In this document: in pieces, positions 23,734 to 31,745 of the stretch
How the letters are laid out: each line of letters starts with the position of its first letter
Numbering within the stretch: position 1 is the first letter of the stretch
Source of the DNA: Micromonospora sp. H61
GTDB taxonomy: Bacteria > Actinomycetota > Actinomycetes > Mycobacteriales > Micromonosporaceae
Length of the DNA stretch: 64,000 nucleotides
Assembly (NCBI RefSeq): GCF_018070325.1
Contig: NZ_JAGPXY010000029.1
Coordinates: 1-64,000, forward strand
Reading direction: 5' to 3'
Made by a program: the position numbers and the translations under genes
Notes under the pieces: model-generated
Databases searched by the model: none
What the model was told of the DNA's origin: nothing
Seen by the model: only the letters and a program-made list of their open reading frames with translations

Positions 23734-24585
23734 TGGGTTGGCGGCAGCGCACATCCGGGCTGCCGCCGCCACGGCGAGCTGGCGGAGTTTCGCCTCGGTG
23801 CCGTCATCTGCGATGCGGAGCAACGAGACAGCGTCGCCGACCCGGACGACGGCCAGGAAGGTCGGCGGCGGTGCATTGCCGAACGTCTGCCCGGTCTGCA
23901 CGTCCCGAGGGGCCGTGAGCGTGTCCCGCAGGATGGCGGCGTCGTCCCCCGCGAAGCCCCGCTGCACCACCGCCCACCGGTGGATCACCTCCATGGTATG
24001 GGTGCCGTCCACCGTCTGCCACTGCTCGACGCTTCGCCACTCGGCGCACGGCGCGACCAGGTCGTCCAGACTGGTGAAGAGCTGTCGAGCCGTCTCGGGC
24101 ACCAACCTGAAGAGATCCTGCATGACCAGTGCGTCGCCCGGCACGAGGACGCCTTGAGTGGGCTTCCGCATGAGGGTCTGTGAACGGGACAGGATGGACA
24201 TTTGCCAGCCGTCCGGCAGTCCCTGGCTGGTCCGGCAGTGGCCGAGCGTGTCCTCCAGCCGCACCGGCTCGCCCAGCCCTGCCTGGCTGAGCTGCACATA
24301 AACCGGCTGCGGCAGGTCGGCCGGCTGCAACAGGGCGTCGGTGGTGATCTCGTGCCGGGTCGGCGAGGGGGACGGCGCGGCGGCCGGCTGAACCAATGGC
24401 GGGGACGTCCTCGGCGCGGCGACCGCCACGGCGGAGACCCCGGCGAAGGCCAGCACGACGGTCGCCACCACGATCTTGCGCTGGCTGCGGCGACGGCCCC
24501 GGGAGCGGATCTCCTCCGGGGCGAGCCAGCGCACGTCCCGCAGGTCCCGCTGGATCTGTTCGACGAATGTCGGGTCGTCACGCAT
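23725..24585 (-). CDS. Membrane-anchored protein paired with the sigma factor, putative anti-sigma factor
   Basis: Protein of 286 residues. A basic cytoplasmic segment of about 35 residues (ending RGRRRSQRK) is followed by one membrane segment (about 36-55) and a large extracytoplasmic domain with five cysteines. I recognise no anti-sigma signature such as the zinc HxxxCxxC motif. Its start overlaps the sigma-factor gene by eight bases and GGAGG lies 6 nt upstream, so the two are translationally coupled, the usual layout of sigma/anti-sigma pairs. An anti-sigma role is therefore inference from position; a sigma-controlled exported protein is the alternative. Confidence 0.65.
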   Translation of the reverse strand: MRDDPTFVEQIQRDLRDVRWLAPEEIRSRGRRRSQRKIVVATVVLAFAGVSAVAVAAPRTSPPLVQPAAAPSPSPTRHEITTDALLQPADLPQPVYVQLSQAGLGEPVRLEDTLGHCRTSQGLPDGWQMSILSRSQTLMRKPTQGVLVPGDALVMQDLFRLVPETARQLFTSLDDLVAPCAEWRSVEQWQTVDGTHTMEVIHRWAVVQRGFAGDDAAILRDTLTAPRDVQTGQTFGNAPPPTFLAVVRVGDAVSLLRIADDGTEAKLRQLAVAAAARMCAAANPAC

Positions 24586-25078
24586 CGGTGGCCTCCTCCA
24601 GATCAGAGACGGCGAGCAGACCGGCGAGCGCGGCACGCCCCCGGGAGAGTCGAGCCTTGACCGTGCCCACCGGGGCTGCCGTCTCCCGCGCCACGTCGGC
24701 GACCGGCATCCCCATCAGGTAGTACAGGGCGATCGCGACACGTTGCTCCTCGGGCAGGAGACGCAACGCGGCGACCACCTCGACGGTGTCGGTGCCCGGC
24801 CCGGGAACCGTCTCGGTCACACCGTGCCGCAGGTACGCGCGGGCCCGGCTCCGCAGGCTGCGCCACCGGCTGACCGCGATCCGGCTGGCCACCACCCGCA
24901 GCCACGCCTCCGGGTCGTCGTACCCGCTGACCGTCGACCAGCGCTGCCACGCCCGGATGTACGCCTCCTGCACGGCGTCCTGCGCCTCGCCCCGATCGCC
25001 GGTGAGGGCGTAGACGAACCCGAGGAGTCGTTGCCGACTCCCCCGGTAGAACTCGTCGAACCCGTCGACGTCCGGCAC
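24578..25078 (-). CDS. ECF sigma factor, SigE (SCO/actinobacterial) family
   Basis: Extracytoplasmic-function sigma factor of 166 residues. Region 2 (about 8-75) has FYRGSRQRLLGFVYALTGDRGEAQDAVQEAYIRAW. A Gly/Thr-containing linker leads to region 4 (about 105-155) with LRLLPEEQRVAIALYYLMGM and the helix-turn-helix PVADVARETAAPVGTVKARLSRGRAAL. The GTG start has GGAGG 6 nt upstream. It probably directs RNA polymerase to a small stress regulon, held in check by the membrane protein that follows. The signal is unknown. Confidence 0.9.
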   Translation of the reverse strand: MPDVDGFDEFYRGSRQRLLGFVYALTGDRGEAQDAVQEAYIRAWQRWSTVSGYDDPEAWLRVVASRIAVSRWRSLRSRARAYLRHGVTETVPGPGTDTVEVVAALRLLPEEQRVAIALYYLMGMPVADVARETAAPVGTVKARLSRGRAALAGLLAVSDLEEATDA

Positions 25079-25139
25079 CCGCTACCTCCCCGTGTCGGTC
25101 GCTGGGAACACGCACCGGCACGGGGCGTTGGTTGCCCGC

Positions 25140-26123
25140 TCAGGCGATCGACTTTTCCAGTTCGGCGAGCGGGAACGCGCCGGCCCCGATCCGCTCCCGG
25201 ACCGCCCGGCGTACGGCCCGCTGCACGGCGACGTTGACCGGCGTCGGTACGCCGTGCAACCGGCCGAGCAGCGCGATCTCGCCGTTGAGGTGGTCGACCT
25301 CGGTCGAGCCGGTGCCCCGGGCCAGGCTCTGCCAGGTCGAGCCGCCGGAGCGGGCCTCGCCGTCGACCGGGCGTTGCCCGACCAGGTCGCCGCGTTCGGC
25401 CTTCTCCTCCTCCGGCGAGGTGTGCGCGATGCCGGCGGCGGCGAGCGCGGCGACGCCCTCGGCGCGTACCCGCTCGATCAGCGCGTCCGGGATGTCCCGG
25501 CCGAGCAACGCCTGCAGGCCGTTACCGAGGTTGCTGAGCAGCTTGCCGTACTTCCAGCGCAGCACGTCGGTGCGGACCGGGGCGACGAAGCCGGCGGCGG
25601 TCAGGTCGGCGGCGATCGCCCGGTCGGTGTCGTCGGCGCCGTCGGGGTACCGCCCGATGTGGAGCATGCCGGGATGCGGGTACCCGTTGGCGACCACCAC
25701 GCCCGGGTCCAGGTGGGTGGCCGGCAGCCAGACGCAGACCGGGTGCACGTCGGCGAAGAGGCGCAGCGCGGCCCGCTCGTTGGCCACCCCGTTCTGCGCT
25801 GTCACCAGCGGCAGACGTTCGCCCGCCGTGCCGCCACCGGCCACCGGCGCGTCCACCCAGGCGGCCAACGCGACGGCGGTGTCCTGCGACTTCACGGTGA
25901 GGATCAGCACGGTGTCCGCCGGCAGCGGCTGGTCAGTGGGCCGGTCCACCGCCGCGAGCCGGGCGGTGACCTCACCCTCGGGCTGCCGCAGTGTCAGACC
26001 CCGCGCGCGGATCGCGTCCAGGTGGGCGCCGCGGGCCACCACTGTCACGTCCCGGTCGGCCTGAGCCAGCCGTACGCCGATCGTCCCGCCGACCGCACCC
26101 GCCCCGATGATCACGTATCGCAT
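25140..26123 (-). CDS. Ketopantoate reductase (PanE/ApbA) family protein
   Basis: NADPH-dependent reductase of 327 residues related to 2-dehydropantoate 2-reductase, which makes pantoate for coenzyme A. The Rossmann motif GAGAVGG is at residues 7-13. VKSQDT and the conserved NGVANE are in the N-domain, and the catalytic Lys lies in the WKYGKLLSNLGN region. The C-domain ends KSIA. There are several paralogues of this family in actinomycetes, so pantothenate synthesis is not certain. I start at ATG 26123, where the Rossmann fold begins. It is 61 bp upstream of the sigma gene on the same strand. Confidence 0.84.
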   Translation of the reverse strand: MRYVIIGAGAVGGTIGVRLAQADRDVTVVARGAHLDAIRARGLTLRQPEGEVTARLAAVDRPTDQPLPADTVLILTVKSQDTAVALAAWVDAPVAGGGTAGERLPLVTAQNGVANERAALRLFADVHPVCVWLPATHLDPGVVVANGYPHPGMLHIGRYPDGADDTDRAIAADLTAAGFVAPVRTDVLRWKYGKLLSNLGNGLQALLGRDIPDALIERVRAEGVAALAAAGIAHTSPEEEKAERGDLVGQRPVDGEARSGGSTWQSLARGTGSTEVDHLNGEIALLGRLHGVPTPVNVAVQRAVRRAVRERIGAGAFPLAELEKSIA

Positions 26124-26156
26124 GGCCTCATTCTGCCCGCCCGCGCCCCTCCGGCC

Positions 26157-26231
26157 GTCGATCATGGAGTTGTGGTGCCTGGCTGGGGATGTATTGCGGC
26201 TTTCGCGGTCTACCACAACTCCTTGATCGAC
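26157..26231. repeat. Palindromic intergenic element (GATCATGGAGTTGTGG type)
   Basis: Two 20-bp arms (26157-26176 and 26212-26231) are complementary at 19 of 20 positions around a 35-base loop. The left arm begins GTCGATCATGGAGTTGTGG. The right arm ends 16 bases before the M50 gene stop. The arm core is related to that of the element at 43303 (GATCATG-A/G-AGTT), which suggests one dispersed family. It could also serve as the terminator of the M50 gene. Confidence 0.6.
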
Positions 26232-26247
26232 CCGGGTGGAGGCGGGG

Positions 26248-26991
26248 TCAGAGCGTCAGGCCGGCGTCGGTGAGGATCGGGCCGGCGAGCAGGAGCGCAC
26301 CGGCTAGCAGGGCGGCCAGGTTGACGAGGGCGAAAAGGCTCACCCAGAAGAGCGGCGGGAACGGAGTGAGCCCGGCGAGTTGGTCGGCGTCGGAGGCGGG
26401 CATCCGACCGCGCGAGCGCAGCCGCTGGAGCTCGACCACCGGCCGTACCCCACCGAGCAGCAGAAACCACACCCCGGCGTACGCGAAAGCGGCCTGGACC
26501 TGCGGCGTCGCGTACCACGAGACGGCGAATACCAGCGCGCCGGTGATCAGCAACGACACCACGCCGAAGACGTTGCGGATCATGACGAGCATGGCCAGCA
26601 GCAGCCCCACGGCCACCCAGAGCAGCAGGGTGATCCGGTTACCGCCGAGCAGCCAGGCACCGGCCAGCCCCACCAGCGGCGGCGCGACGTATCCGGCGAG
26701 CAGGGTGAGGATCATGCCCGGCCCGGTGGGGCGGCCGGCGGAGAGCGTCAGCCCCGACGTGTCCGAGTGCAACCGGATGCCGTGCAGCTTGCGGCCGGTG
26801 AGCAGGGCAGCCAGGGCGTGCCCGCCCTCGTGCGCGATGGTGATGGCGTTACGGGCGATCCGCCACGGCAGCCGGGTGGAGACCACCACAAGCGCCACGG
26901 CCCCGGTGATCAGCACCAGCAGCGCGGGCGGGTCCGGCTGCGCGCCGAACAGCGTGTCCCACAGGTCGCCCAGCCCGTCGATCGACATCAT
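26248..26991 (-). CDS. M50B family membrane metallopeptidase
   Basis: Integral membrane zinc protease of 247 residues with about seven hydrophobic segments. The zinc motif HEGGHALAALL (HExxH form) lies at about residues 54-58, next to a membrane segment, followed by RKLHGIRLHSDTSGLT, as in the actinobacterial M50B group. Site-2-type proteases cut membrane-bound regulators, but no substrate gene is adjacent. TAGGCT (27000-27005) lies 8 nt before the ATG, so the message may be leaderless; a second ATG follows directly. The gene is divergent to the Uma2 gene. Confidence 0.85.
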   Translation of the reverse strand: MMSIDGLGDLWDTLFGAQPDPPALLVLITGAVALVVVSTRLPWRIARNAITIAHEGGHALAALLTGRKLHGIRLHSDTSGLTLSAGRPTGPGMILTLLAGYVAPPLVGLAGAWLLGGNRITLLLWVAVGLLLAMLVMIRNVFGVVSLLITGALVFAVSWYATPQVQAAFAYAGVWFLLLGGVRPVVELQRLRSRGRMPASDADQLAGLTPFPPLFWVSLFALVNLAALLAGALLLAGPILTDAGLTL

Positions 26992-27091
26992 GGGGCGCGA
27001 GCCTACCGGCGGCGTTCCGTGTCGCTCCCGAGGCACCGCCTCGTATCACCTGAGGCGGGTCGGTGGCCAACGAAAGCAGAGGTGATTGCAG

Positions 27092-27637
27092 ATGAGGTTG
27101 TTGCCGTTGGAACACCATGTCGGGCTCTGGACCGAGGTCGACTACTTCGCCCTGGGTGAGACCCCGGACCGGATCGAGCTGCTCGACGGAAGCCTGCTTC
27201 TGAGCCCGGTTCCGAGTAAGCGCCACCAGTTGGTGTCGCGCCGGCTGGCCGACCATGTCGAGTGCGCGGCAGACGGCCTCGCCGTCTTCGGGGCGGTCAA
27301 CGTGCGGCTCGGGGTGGATCGGATCGTCATCCCCGATGTGGTCGTCGCGGACACCGACGACGAGGGCACGGCGGTAGAGGCCGCCGAGGTGGTGCTCGTC
27401 TGCGAGATCGTCTCGCCCGGCAACGCCGCTGCCGACCGGCTGGTCAAGATGCAGCTCTACGCCATTGCGCGAATCCCCTGGTATCTGCTGGTCGAGCAGG
27501 ATGGGGATGCTCACTCGTTGCGGCTGTTCCGGTTGGACGGTGAGCACTACGTCGAGGACCAGGTGGCCAAGCCCGGCGAGACGCTGACCGTCGTGGAGCC
27601 GTTCCGCTGGCAGCTCGACCCGGCCACACTGCGCTGA
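27092..27637 (+). CDS. Uma2 family (DUF820) putative endonuclease
   Basis: Protein of 181 residues with a PD-(D/E)xK nuclease-like fold. The expected residues are visible: the Glu of RIELLDGSLLLSPVP, the Asp of VIPDVVVADTD, the Glu of VLVCEIVSPGN, and the Lys of DRLVKMQLYA with IPWYLLVE. Uma2 proteins are very common in cyanobacteria and actinomycetes, often in several copies, and their function is unproven. AGAGGTG lies 7 nt before the ATG at 27092; a TTG six bases earlier is unlikely to be the start. No transposase or partner gene flanks it. Confidence 0.85.
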   Translation: MRLLPLEHHVGLWTEVDYFALGETPDRIELLDGSLLLSPVPSKRHQLVSRRLADHVECAADGLAVFGAVNVRLGVDRIVIPDVVVADTDDEGTAVEAAEVVLVCEIVSPGNAAADRLVKMQLYAIARIPWYLLVEQDGDAHSLRLFRLDGEHYVEDQVAKPGETLTVVEPFRWQLDPATLR

Positions 27638-27700
27638 TCCGTCCCGCCCCGGCCAGCGGATCTCCACGCCCCGCCGATGAAGCTTTTTTCCGGTCACTCT

Positions 27701-27716
27701 TGTGATCTAGGGCACT
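27701..27716. promoter_or_regulatory. Crp-like site upstream of the GH25 lysozyme gene
   Basis: TGTGA-TCTAGG-GCACT fits the streptomycete Crp form GTG-N6-GNCAC exactly and the classic consensus at eight of ten positions. A shorter inverted repeat GTCAC-TCTT-GTGAT overlaps it. It ends about 47 bases before the ATG, in a locally A/T-rich stretch. Confidence 0.45.
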
Positions 27717-27763
27717 TACCTCCAAAGATGGGTGTCGATAGAGCGACGTCCTTGGAGGCACTC

Positions 27764-28516
27764 ATGGCCCGTACCCGATCATCGCTGCGCCGCGCGCTCG
27801 CGGCCGGCCTCACCGTCCTCGCCACCGCGGCGGCGGCCCTGGTCGCGACCGCCGGACCGGCGGCCGCCGCCACCACACCCGGTGTCGACGTCTCCCGCTA
27901 CCAGGGCACCATCAACTGGACCAGCGTCCGCAACGCGGGCATCCAGTTCGCGTTCATCAAGGCGACCGAGGGCACCAGCTACAAGGACCCGAACTTCAAC
28001 GCCAACTACGTCAACTCGTACAACGCCGGGGTGATCCGCGGGGCGTACCACTTCGCCCGCCCGAACATCTCCGCCGGCTCCACCCAGGCCAACTACCTGG
28101 CCTCCAACGGCGGCGCGTGGTCTGCGGACAGCCGCACCCTCCCGGCCGCGCTGGACATCGAGGGCAACCCGTACAGCGGCGGTTACTGCTACGGGCTCAG
28201 CACGACCGGGATGCGCAACTGGGTGCAGGACTTCCTGAACACCTACCGCTCCCGCACCGGCCGGTACGCGGTCATCTACACCACCACGAGCTGGTGGAAC
28301 CAGTGCACCGGCAGCTGGACCGGCCCGTGGGCGAACCACCCGCTCTGGCTGGCCCGCTGGTCGAGCACCCCCGGTGCCCTGCCGGCCGGCGCGTCGGTGT
28401 GGAGCTTCTGGCAGTACACCGCCACCGGCCGCGTCTCCGGGATCAGCGGCGACGTGGACCGCAACTACTGGAACGGCGACCGGAGCCGCCTGATCGCGTT
28501 GGCAAACAACACCTGA
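27764..28516 (+). CDS. Secreted GH25 lysozyme (muramidase)
   Basis: Exported glycoside hydrolase family 25 enzyme of 250 residues that cleaves the peptidoglycan glycan strand. The signal peptide is basic MARTRSSLRR, a hydrophobic Ala/Leu stretch, and cleavage near AGPAAAA (about residue 35). The catalytic domain begins GVDVSRYQG and continues IKATEG, HFARP, the acidic LDIEGN with the presumed catalytic Asp and Glu, and WQYTATGRVSGISGDVDRN. TTGGAGG lies 6 nt before the ATG. There is no separate wall-binding domain. A Crp-like site lies upstream. Confidence 0.92.
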   Translation: MARTRSSLRRALAAGLTVLATAAAALVATAGPAAAATTPGVDVSRYQGTINWTSVRNAGIQFAFIKATEGTSYKDPNFNANYVNSYNAGVIRGAYHFARPNISAGSTQANYLASNGGAWSADSRTLPAALDIEGNPYSGGYCYGLSTTGMRNWVQDFLNTYRSRTGRYAVIYTTTSWWNQCTGSWTGPWANHPLWLARWSSTPGALPAGASVWSFWQYTATGRVSGISGDVDRNYWNGDRSRLIALANNT

Positions 28517-28598
28517 CCGGGCCGTTGGCGGCAGCGGGATCGACGGTCACCACACGGTCGACAATCGGTCCGGCTGCCGCCACACCACCGGGTACGGG

Positions 28599-28826
28599 TC
28601 AGGCCCGCCGCCGGCTCAGGGCCGGCACCACAGCATCCTCACGAGCCAGCGCACCCCGGCGAGTCAACCGCCAGGCAGCCACGCCAAAGCCGGCAACGAT
28701 CACGACGCCGAGCAGTGCGACGAGCACCGAAACCCCCGCGCTGACCAGCAGCAGGATCGCGTCGCCGAGCGCCACGAGCATCCACAGTGCCAGCCGGGGC
28801 CGAGTGTCCCTCCGTCGGTAACCCAT
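28599..28826 (-). CDS. Small membrane protein
   Basis: Unrecognised protein of 75 residues: a basic N-terminus (MGYRRRDTRPR), two closely spaced hydrophobic segments (about 13-30 and 34-52) and a basic C-terminus (LSRRRA). GGAGG lies 7 nt before the ATG, which supports this start over an upstream in-frame one. It follows the receptor kinase gene on the same strand by 65 bp and could be co-transcribed with it. Nothing in the sequence indicates function. Confidence 0.65.
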   Translation of the reverse strand: MGYRRRDTRPRLALWMLVALGDAILLLVSAGVSVLVALLGVVIVAGFGVAAWRLTRRGALAREDAVVPALSRRRA

Positions 28827-28891
28827 GTCGTGCCTCCTTCCGTCGTCGAAGGTCAAGTACCCACGACGACGCAAGGTCATGCGAATGAGTT

Positions 28892-30910
28892 TCAGTCCTG
28901 ACGGTCGGGCACGAAACCGGCGGCGATCCGGTCGAAGTTCGGCAGGTTGGCCTGCCAGTCCTTGTCCGCGATCTCCCACCGCATCGCGTAGCCCCGGTTG
29001 CTGGCCGTCACGAAACCCCGGTTACGGACGTGGATCCGGGTGCCGTCACGAGTTTCCAGCCACTCCCAGTCGCCGCAGACCTTCCAGAAGTCGCATTCCT
29101 TGATGCTGATGTACTTGTAGTCGTTGACGAGGTTCTTGCGGTTCGGCTCCTGGTCCCGCCAGTCGTCGACCGCGCTCTTCAGCGGGCTGTCGGTCCACTG
29201 CACAAGCAGCTCACCCGGGCCGTTGGACTGGTCGAAGACGACGGTGTTGCGGCCCGCGCTGCGCCGTACCCAACCGTCGGGAATCGGCAGGGCGAAGCCG
29301 CCCGGGTCCCGGTGCAGCTTCCAGCCCGCCGGTAGCGCGTTCGGGTCTACCGAGGGGGTGGCCGAGGCGGACGGACTCGGGGCACCGCTGGTGGGCGGCG
29401 GAGGCGCCGCAGCGGTGGTCGGTGCGGCGCCCGAGGTCGCGGCACCACCGGTCGGGTTGGCCTGCGGGGTCTTGTCGTTGTCAGTGGTCAGCATCGGCAC
29501 GACCACCACGAGGCCGATCAGCAGCAGCGCCACCACGGCACCGATCAGCAGGTTACGCCGGGTGTTGTTCGGCTTCGTGCCATCCGACAGCGGCACCGCC
29601 GCGCGCCCGGCCGGACTCACCGGCGGCATGAGCGACGTCGGCGTGGTCGGCTTGCGCTGCTCCGGAGCCACCGGCGGACCGTCGACAACCGTCGGCTCGT
29701 CGTCGACGTTCGTCGTACCGTCGCCGCTCGTGTCGGGCGCGGCAGTGACCTTCGCGGTCGGCTCGGCATCGGACGGGTCGGCATCGGACGGACGGTCGAC
29801 CGCAGCGGTCGGGTCGGCCTGCGCCGCAGCGGTCGGGTCGGCCGGCACCACCGCGGTCGGGTCGGCGACCGCACCGGAGGAAACGACGGCCGTCGGCGTG
29901 GCATCGGCGGCGGGGGTCGCGGCGGCAGCAGAGGTGGCCGCCGAGGTGCTCGCGGCGGCGGCCGGCGGCGACACCGGCCGGTCGACACTCTCGGCCGGCC
30001 GCGGGGCCGGCACCACCGGCAGGCGCGGCTCGCGCGGACCGTTCGGCCCAGGCCGGCGTACGCCATCGAGCAGGGAGATGCCGCGCGACCGCTTGCCCCC
30101 GGCGCGGCGCAGCAACCGCTCCGCCACCTCGGCGGTGATCCGCTCGTTCGGGTCCTTGCGCAACAGCCCGTTGAGGACGGCCTTGAGCGGACCGGCGTTC
30201 TTCGGCGGCGGAATCGGCTCGGTGGCCAACGCGGCCAGGGTGCCGATCGCCGACGGCCGGGCGTACGGCGACTTGCCCTCGACCGCCGCGTAGAGCGTCG
30301 CGCCCAGCGACCACAGGTCGGCCTCCGGCCCGGCAGTGCCGTCCCGAGCGCGCTCCGGCGAGATGTACGCGGGTGAGCCGAGCACCATGCCGGTGCGGGT
30401 CACGTTGGGGTCGCCGGGGATCGTGGCGAGACCGAAATCGGTCAGCACCACCCGACCGTCGTCGCCGAGCAACACGTTGCCGGGCTTCACGTCGCGGTGC
30501 ATGACACCCGCCTTGTGCGCGGCGCTGAGCGCGCCCAGCACGCCCAGGCCGATCTCCACAGTGCGGGCCACCGACACCGGGCCGTCCTCGGCGAGAGTGT
30601 CCTGCAGCGACTTCGACGCCACGTACTCCATGACGATCCACGGATCGCCGTCGGTGCGCAGCACGTCGAAGATGCGGACGACGTTGGCGTGGTTGAGCCG
30701 GGCGATGGCCCGCGCCTCCCGCAGCGAGCGCTCACGCATCTCGCGGCGCTCCTCATCGGTGAGGCCGGGCGGCGGCACCAACTCCTTGATGGCGACGTCC
30801 CGATGCAGCACCTCGTCGCGCGCCTTCCACACCCGGCCCATGCCGCCCTGGCCGAGCGGCGACAGAAGCCGGTATCGGTCAGCGACGAGTTGGGGAAGCG
30901 CGTTCGACAT
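28892..30910 (-). CDS. Receptor-type serine/threonine protein kinase
   Basis: Membrane kinase of 672 residues. The cytoplasmic kinase domain (about 11-270) has GQGGMGRVW, the ATP-binding Lys in VAIKEL, the catalytic loop HRDVKPGN and DFGLA. A long Ala/Pro/Thr/Asp-rich juxtamembrane region (about 290-445) contains repeated ADPTA units. One membrane helix (about 450-475) leads to a Pro/Ser-rich stalk and an extracellular domain of about 140 residues without PASTA repeats; I do not recognise its family. TACCGT (30918-30923) lies 7 nt before the ATG, so the message is probably leaderless. The ligand is unknown. Confidence 0.92.
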   Translation of the reverse strand: MSNALPQLVADRYRLLSPLGQGGMGRVWKARDEVLHRDVAIKELVPPPGLTDEERREMRERSLREARAIARLNHANVVRIFDVLRTDGDPWIVMEYVASKSLQDTLAEDGPVSVARTVEIGLGVLGALSAAHKAGVMHRDVKPGNVLLGDDGRVVLTDFGLATIPGDPNVTRTGMVLGSPAYISPERARDGTAGPEADLWSLGATLYAAVEGKSPYARPSAIGTLAALATEPIPPPKNAGPLKAVLNGLLRKDPNERITAEVAERLLRRAGGKRSRGISLLDGVRRPGPNGPREPRLPVVPAPRPAESVDRPVSPPAAAASTSAATSAAAATPAADATPTAVVSSGAVADPTAVVPADPTAAAQADPTAAVDRPSDADPSDAEPTAKVTAAPDTSGDGTTNVDDEPTVVDGPPVAPEQRKPTTPTSLMPPVSPAGRAAVPLSDGTKPNNTRRNLLIGAVVALLLIGLVVVVPMLTTDNDKTPQANPTGGAATSGAAPTTAAAPPPPTSGAPSPSASATPSVDPNALPAGWKLHRDPGGFALPIPDGWVRRSAGRNTVVFDQSNGPGELLVQWTDSPLKSAVDDWRDQEPNRKNLVNDYKYISIKECDFWKVCGDWEWLETRDGTRIHVRNRGFVTASNRGYAMRWEIADKDWQANLPNFDRIAAGFVPDRQD

Positions 30911-31000
30911 CGGTGAGACGGTACCCGGACCCGCCGACGCTCACACCGCCGGCACGCCACTGTGCGCTTCGGGTAACTTCGCGCCGCGTACCCTGGCGGC

Positions 31001-31195
31001 ATGTCTGCCGAAGAGCCGCTGTTCCGGGTCGTCCGCGGCGTGCCCACCGCCGAGGAGTTGGCCGCTCTGGTGGGGGCGATCATCGTCCGAACCCGTCCGG
31101 CCGCCGCTCCCACGCCGGCGACGAAATCCGCCTGGGCGCGCAGCGGTCGACCCGGCGGCTCCCGTGGGTGGCGCGCCGCCGGCCTGCCCCGCTGA
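31001..31195 (+). CDS. accE: Acyl-CoA carboxylase epsilon subunit
   Basis: Small protein of 64 residues with the epsilon-subunit signature LFRVVRGVPTAEELAALVGAI, then an Ala/Pro linker and the usual basic end with Trp (SAWARSGR). Epsilon subunits tighten the complex of the alpha and beta subunits of actinobacterial propionyl- and acetyl-CoA carboxylases. TACCCT (30989-30994) lies 6 nt before the ATG. In streptomycetes this gene usually sits directly after the beta-subunit gene, but here accD is 7.3 kb upstream, with unrelated genes between. It is divergent from the receptor kinase. Confidence 0.88.
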   Translation: MSAEEPLFRVVRGVPTAEELAALVGAIIVRTRPAAAPTPATKSAWARSGRPGGSRGWRAAGLPR

Positions 31196-31286
31196 CCCGA
31201 GACCTACCGGTACGGGGGCTGTCAGGGTGGCGTTGAGCCGTTAACCTCACTCAGGGAAACGGTGCCGCTACGGGTAGGGAGGATCC

Positions 31287-31745
31287 ATGATCCCCGAAGA
31301 GGACCGGCCAGCACCCTGGCTGCGCGGTTACGGCGGCATCGAAGCCGACATCAGCCAGCTCAGAGAGTTCGCCGACCGGCTCGCCGCCGAGGTCGAGAGC
31401 AACTACGCGCCGCACCTGTCGTACATCGCCGAAGACATGTCCGCGAAGCTGCCCAACCCCTGCGACGCCTTCATCGAACTGGTCACCTTCCTGCACGCCC
31501 ACCACGAGACGCAGCAGGCCACCGCCGACATGGTGTACGCAGTCCGAGGCGCCACCGGCCACCTGGCCGCCGCCGCCGATCAGGTCGCCACCCACTACGC
31601 CGACAGCGACGCCTTCACCGCCGCCCGAGTGGTCGACGTGCAACGAGCCCTCGCCAACCCGGCCAGCGTCCTGTCCGGCGGCCCGACGCCAACCCTGACC
31701 GACCCGACCAGCCCCGACGCCGAAGGGCCGGTGGTGCTGCCGTGA
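31287..31745 (+). CDS. ESX-like helical protein, first gene of the mycosin module
   Basis: Protein of 152 residues, mostly helical up to about residue 130 with a Thr/Pro tail. It has no signal peptide and no WxG motif, but its size and helical layout resemble WXG100-like type VII secretion partners. HYADSDAF holds Tyr104 and Asp108, fitting the YxxxD/E export signal, near the end of the last helix as expected. AGGGAGG lies 4-5 nt before the ATG. A -10-like TAACCT (31242-31247) is about 40 nt upstream. The next gene overlaps it by four bases. Export by a type VII system encoded elsewhere is inference. Confidence 0.6.
   Translation: MIPEEDRPAPWLRGYGGIEADISQLREFADRLAAEVESNYAPHLSYIAEDMSAKLPNPCDAFIELVTFLHAHHETQQATADMVYAVRGATGHLAAAADQVATHYADSDAFTAARVVDVQRALANPASVLSGGPTPTLTDPTSPDAEGPVVLP

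Noticed and set aside
27092..27637. Uma2 gene as part of a mobile element
   Set aside because: No transposase, terminal repeats or target duplication around it; Uma2 genes are common as single chromosomal genes.
29770..29890. Repeated GTCGGGTCGGC-type DNA in the kinase gene as a regulatory repeat
   Set aside because: It is explained by ADPTA amino acid repeats in the juxtamembrane region of the kinase.
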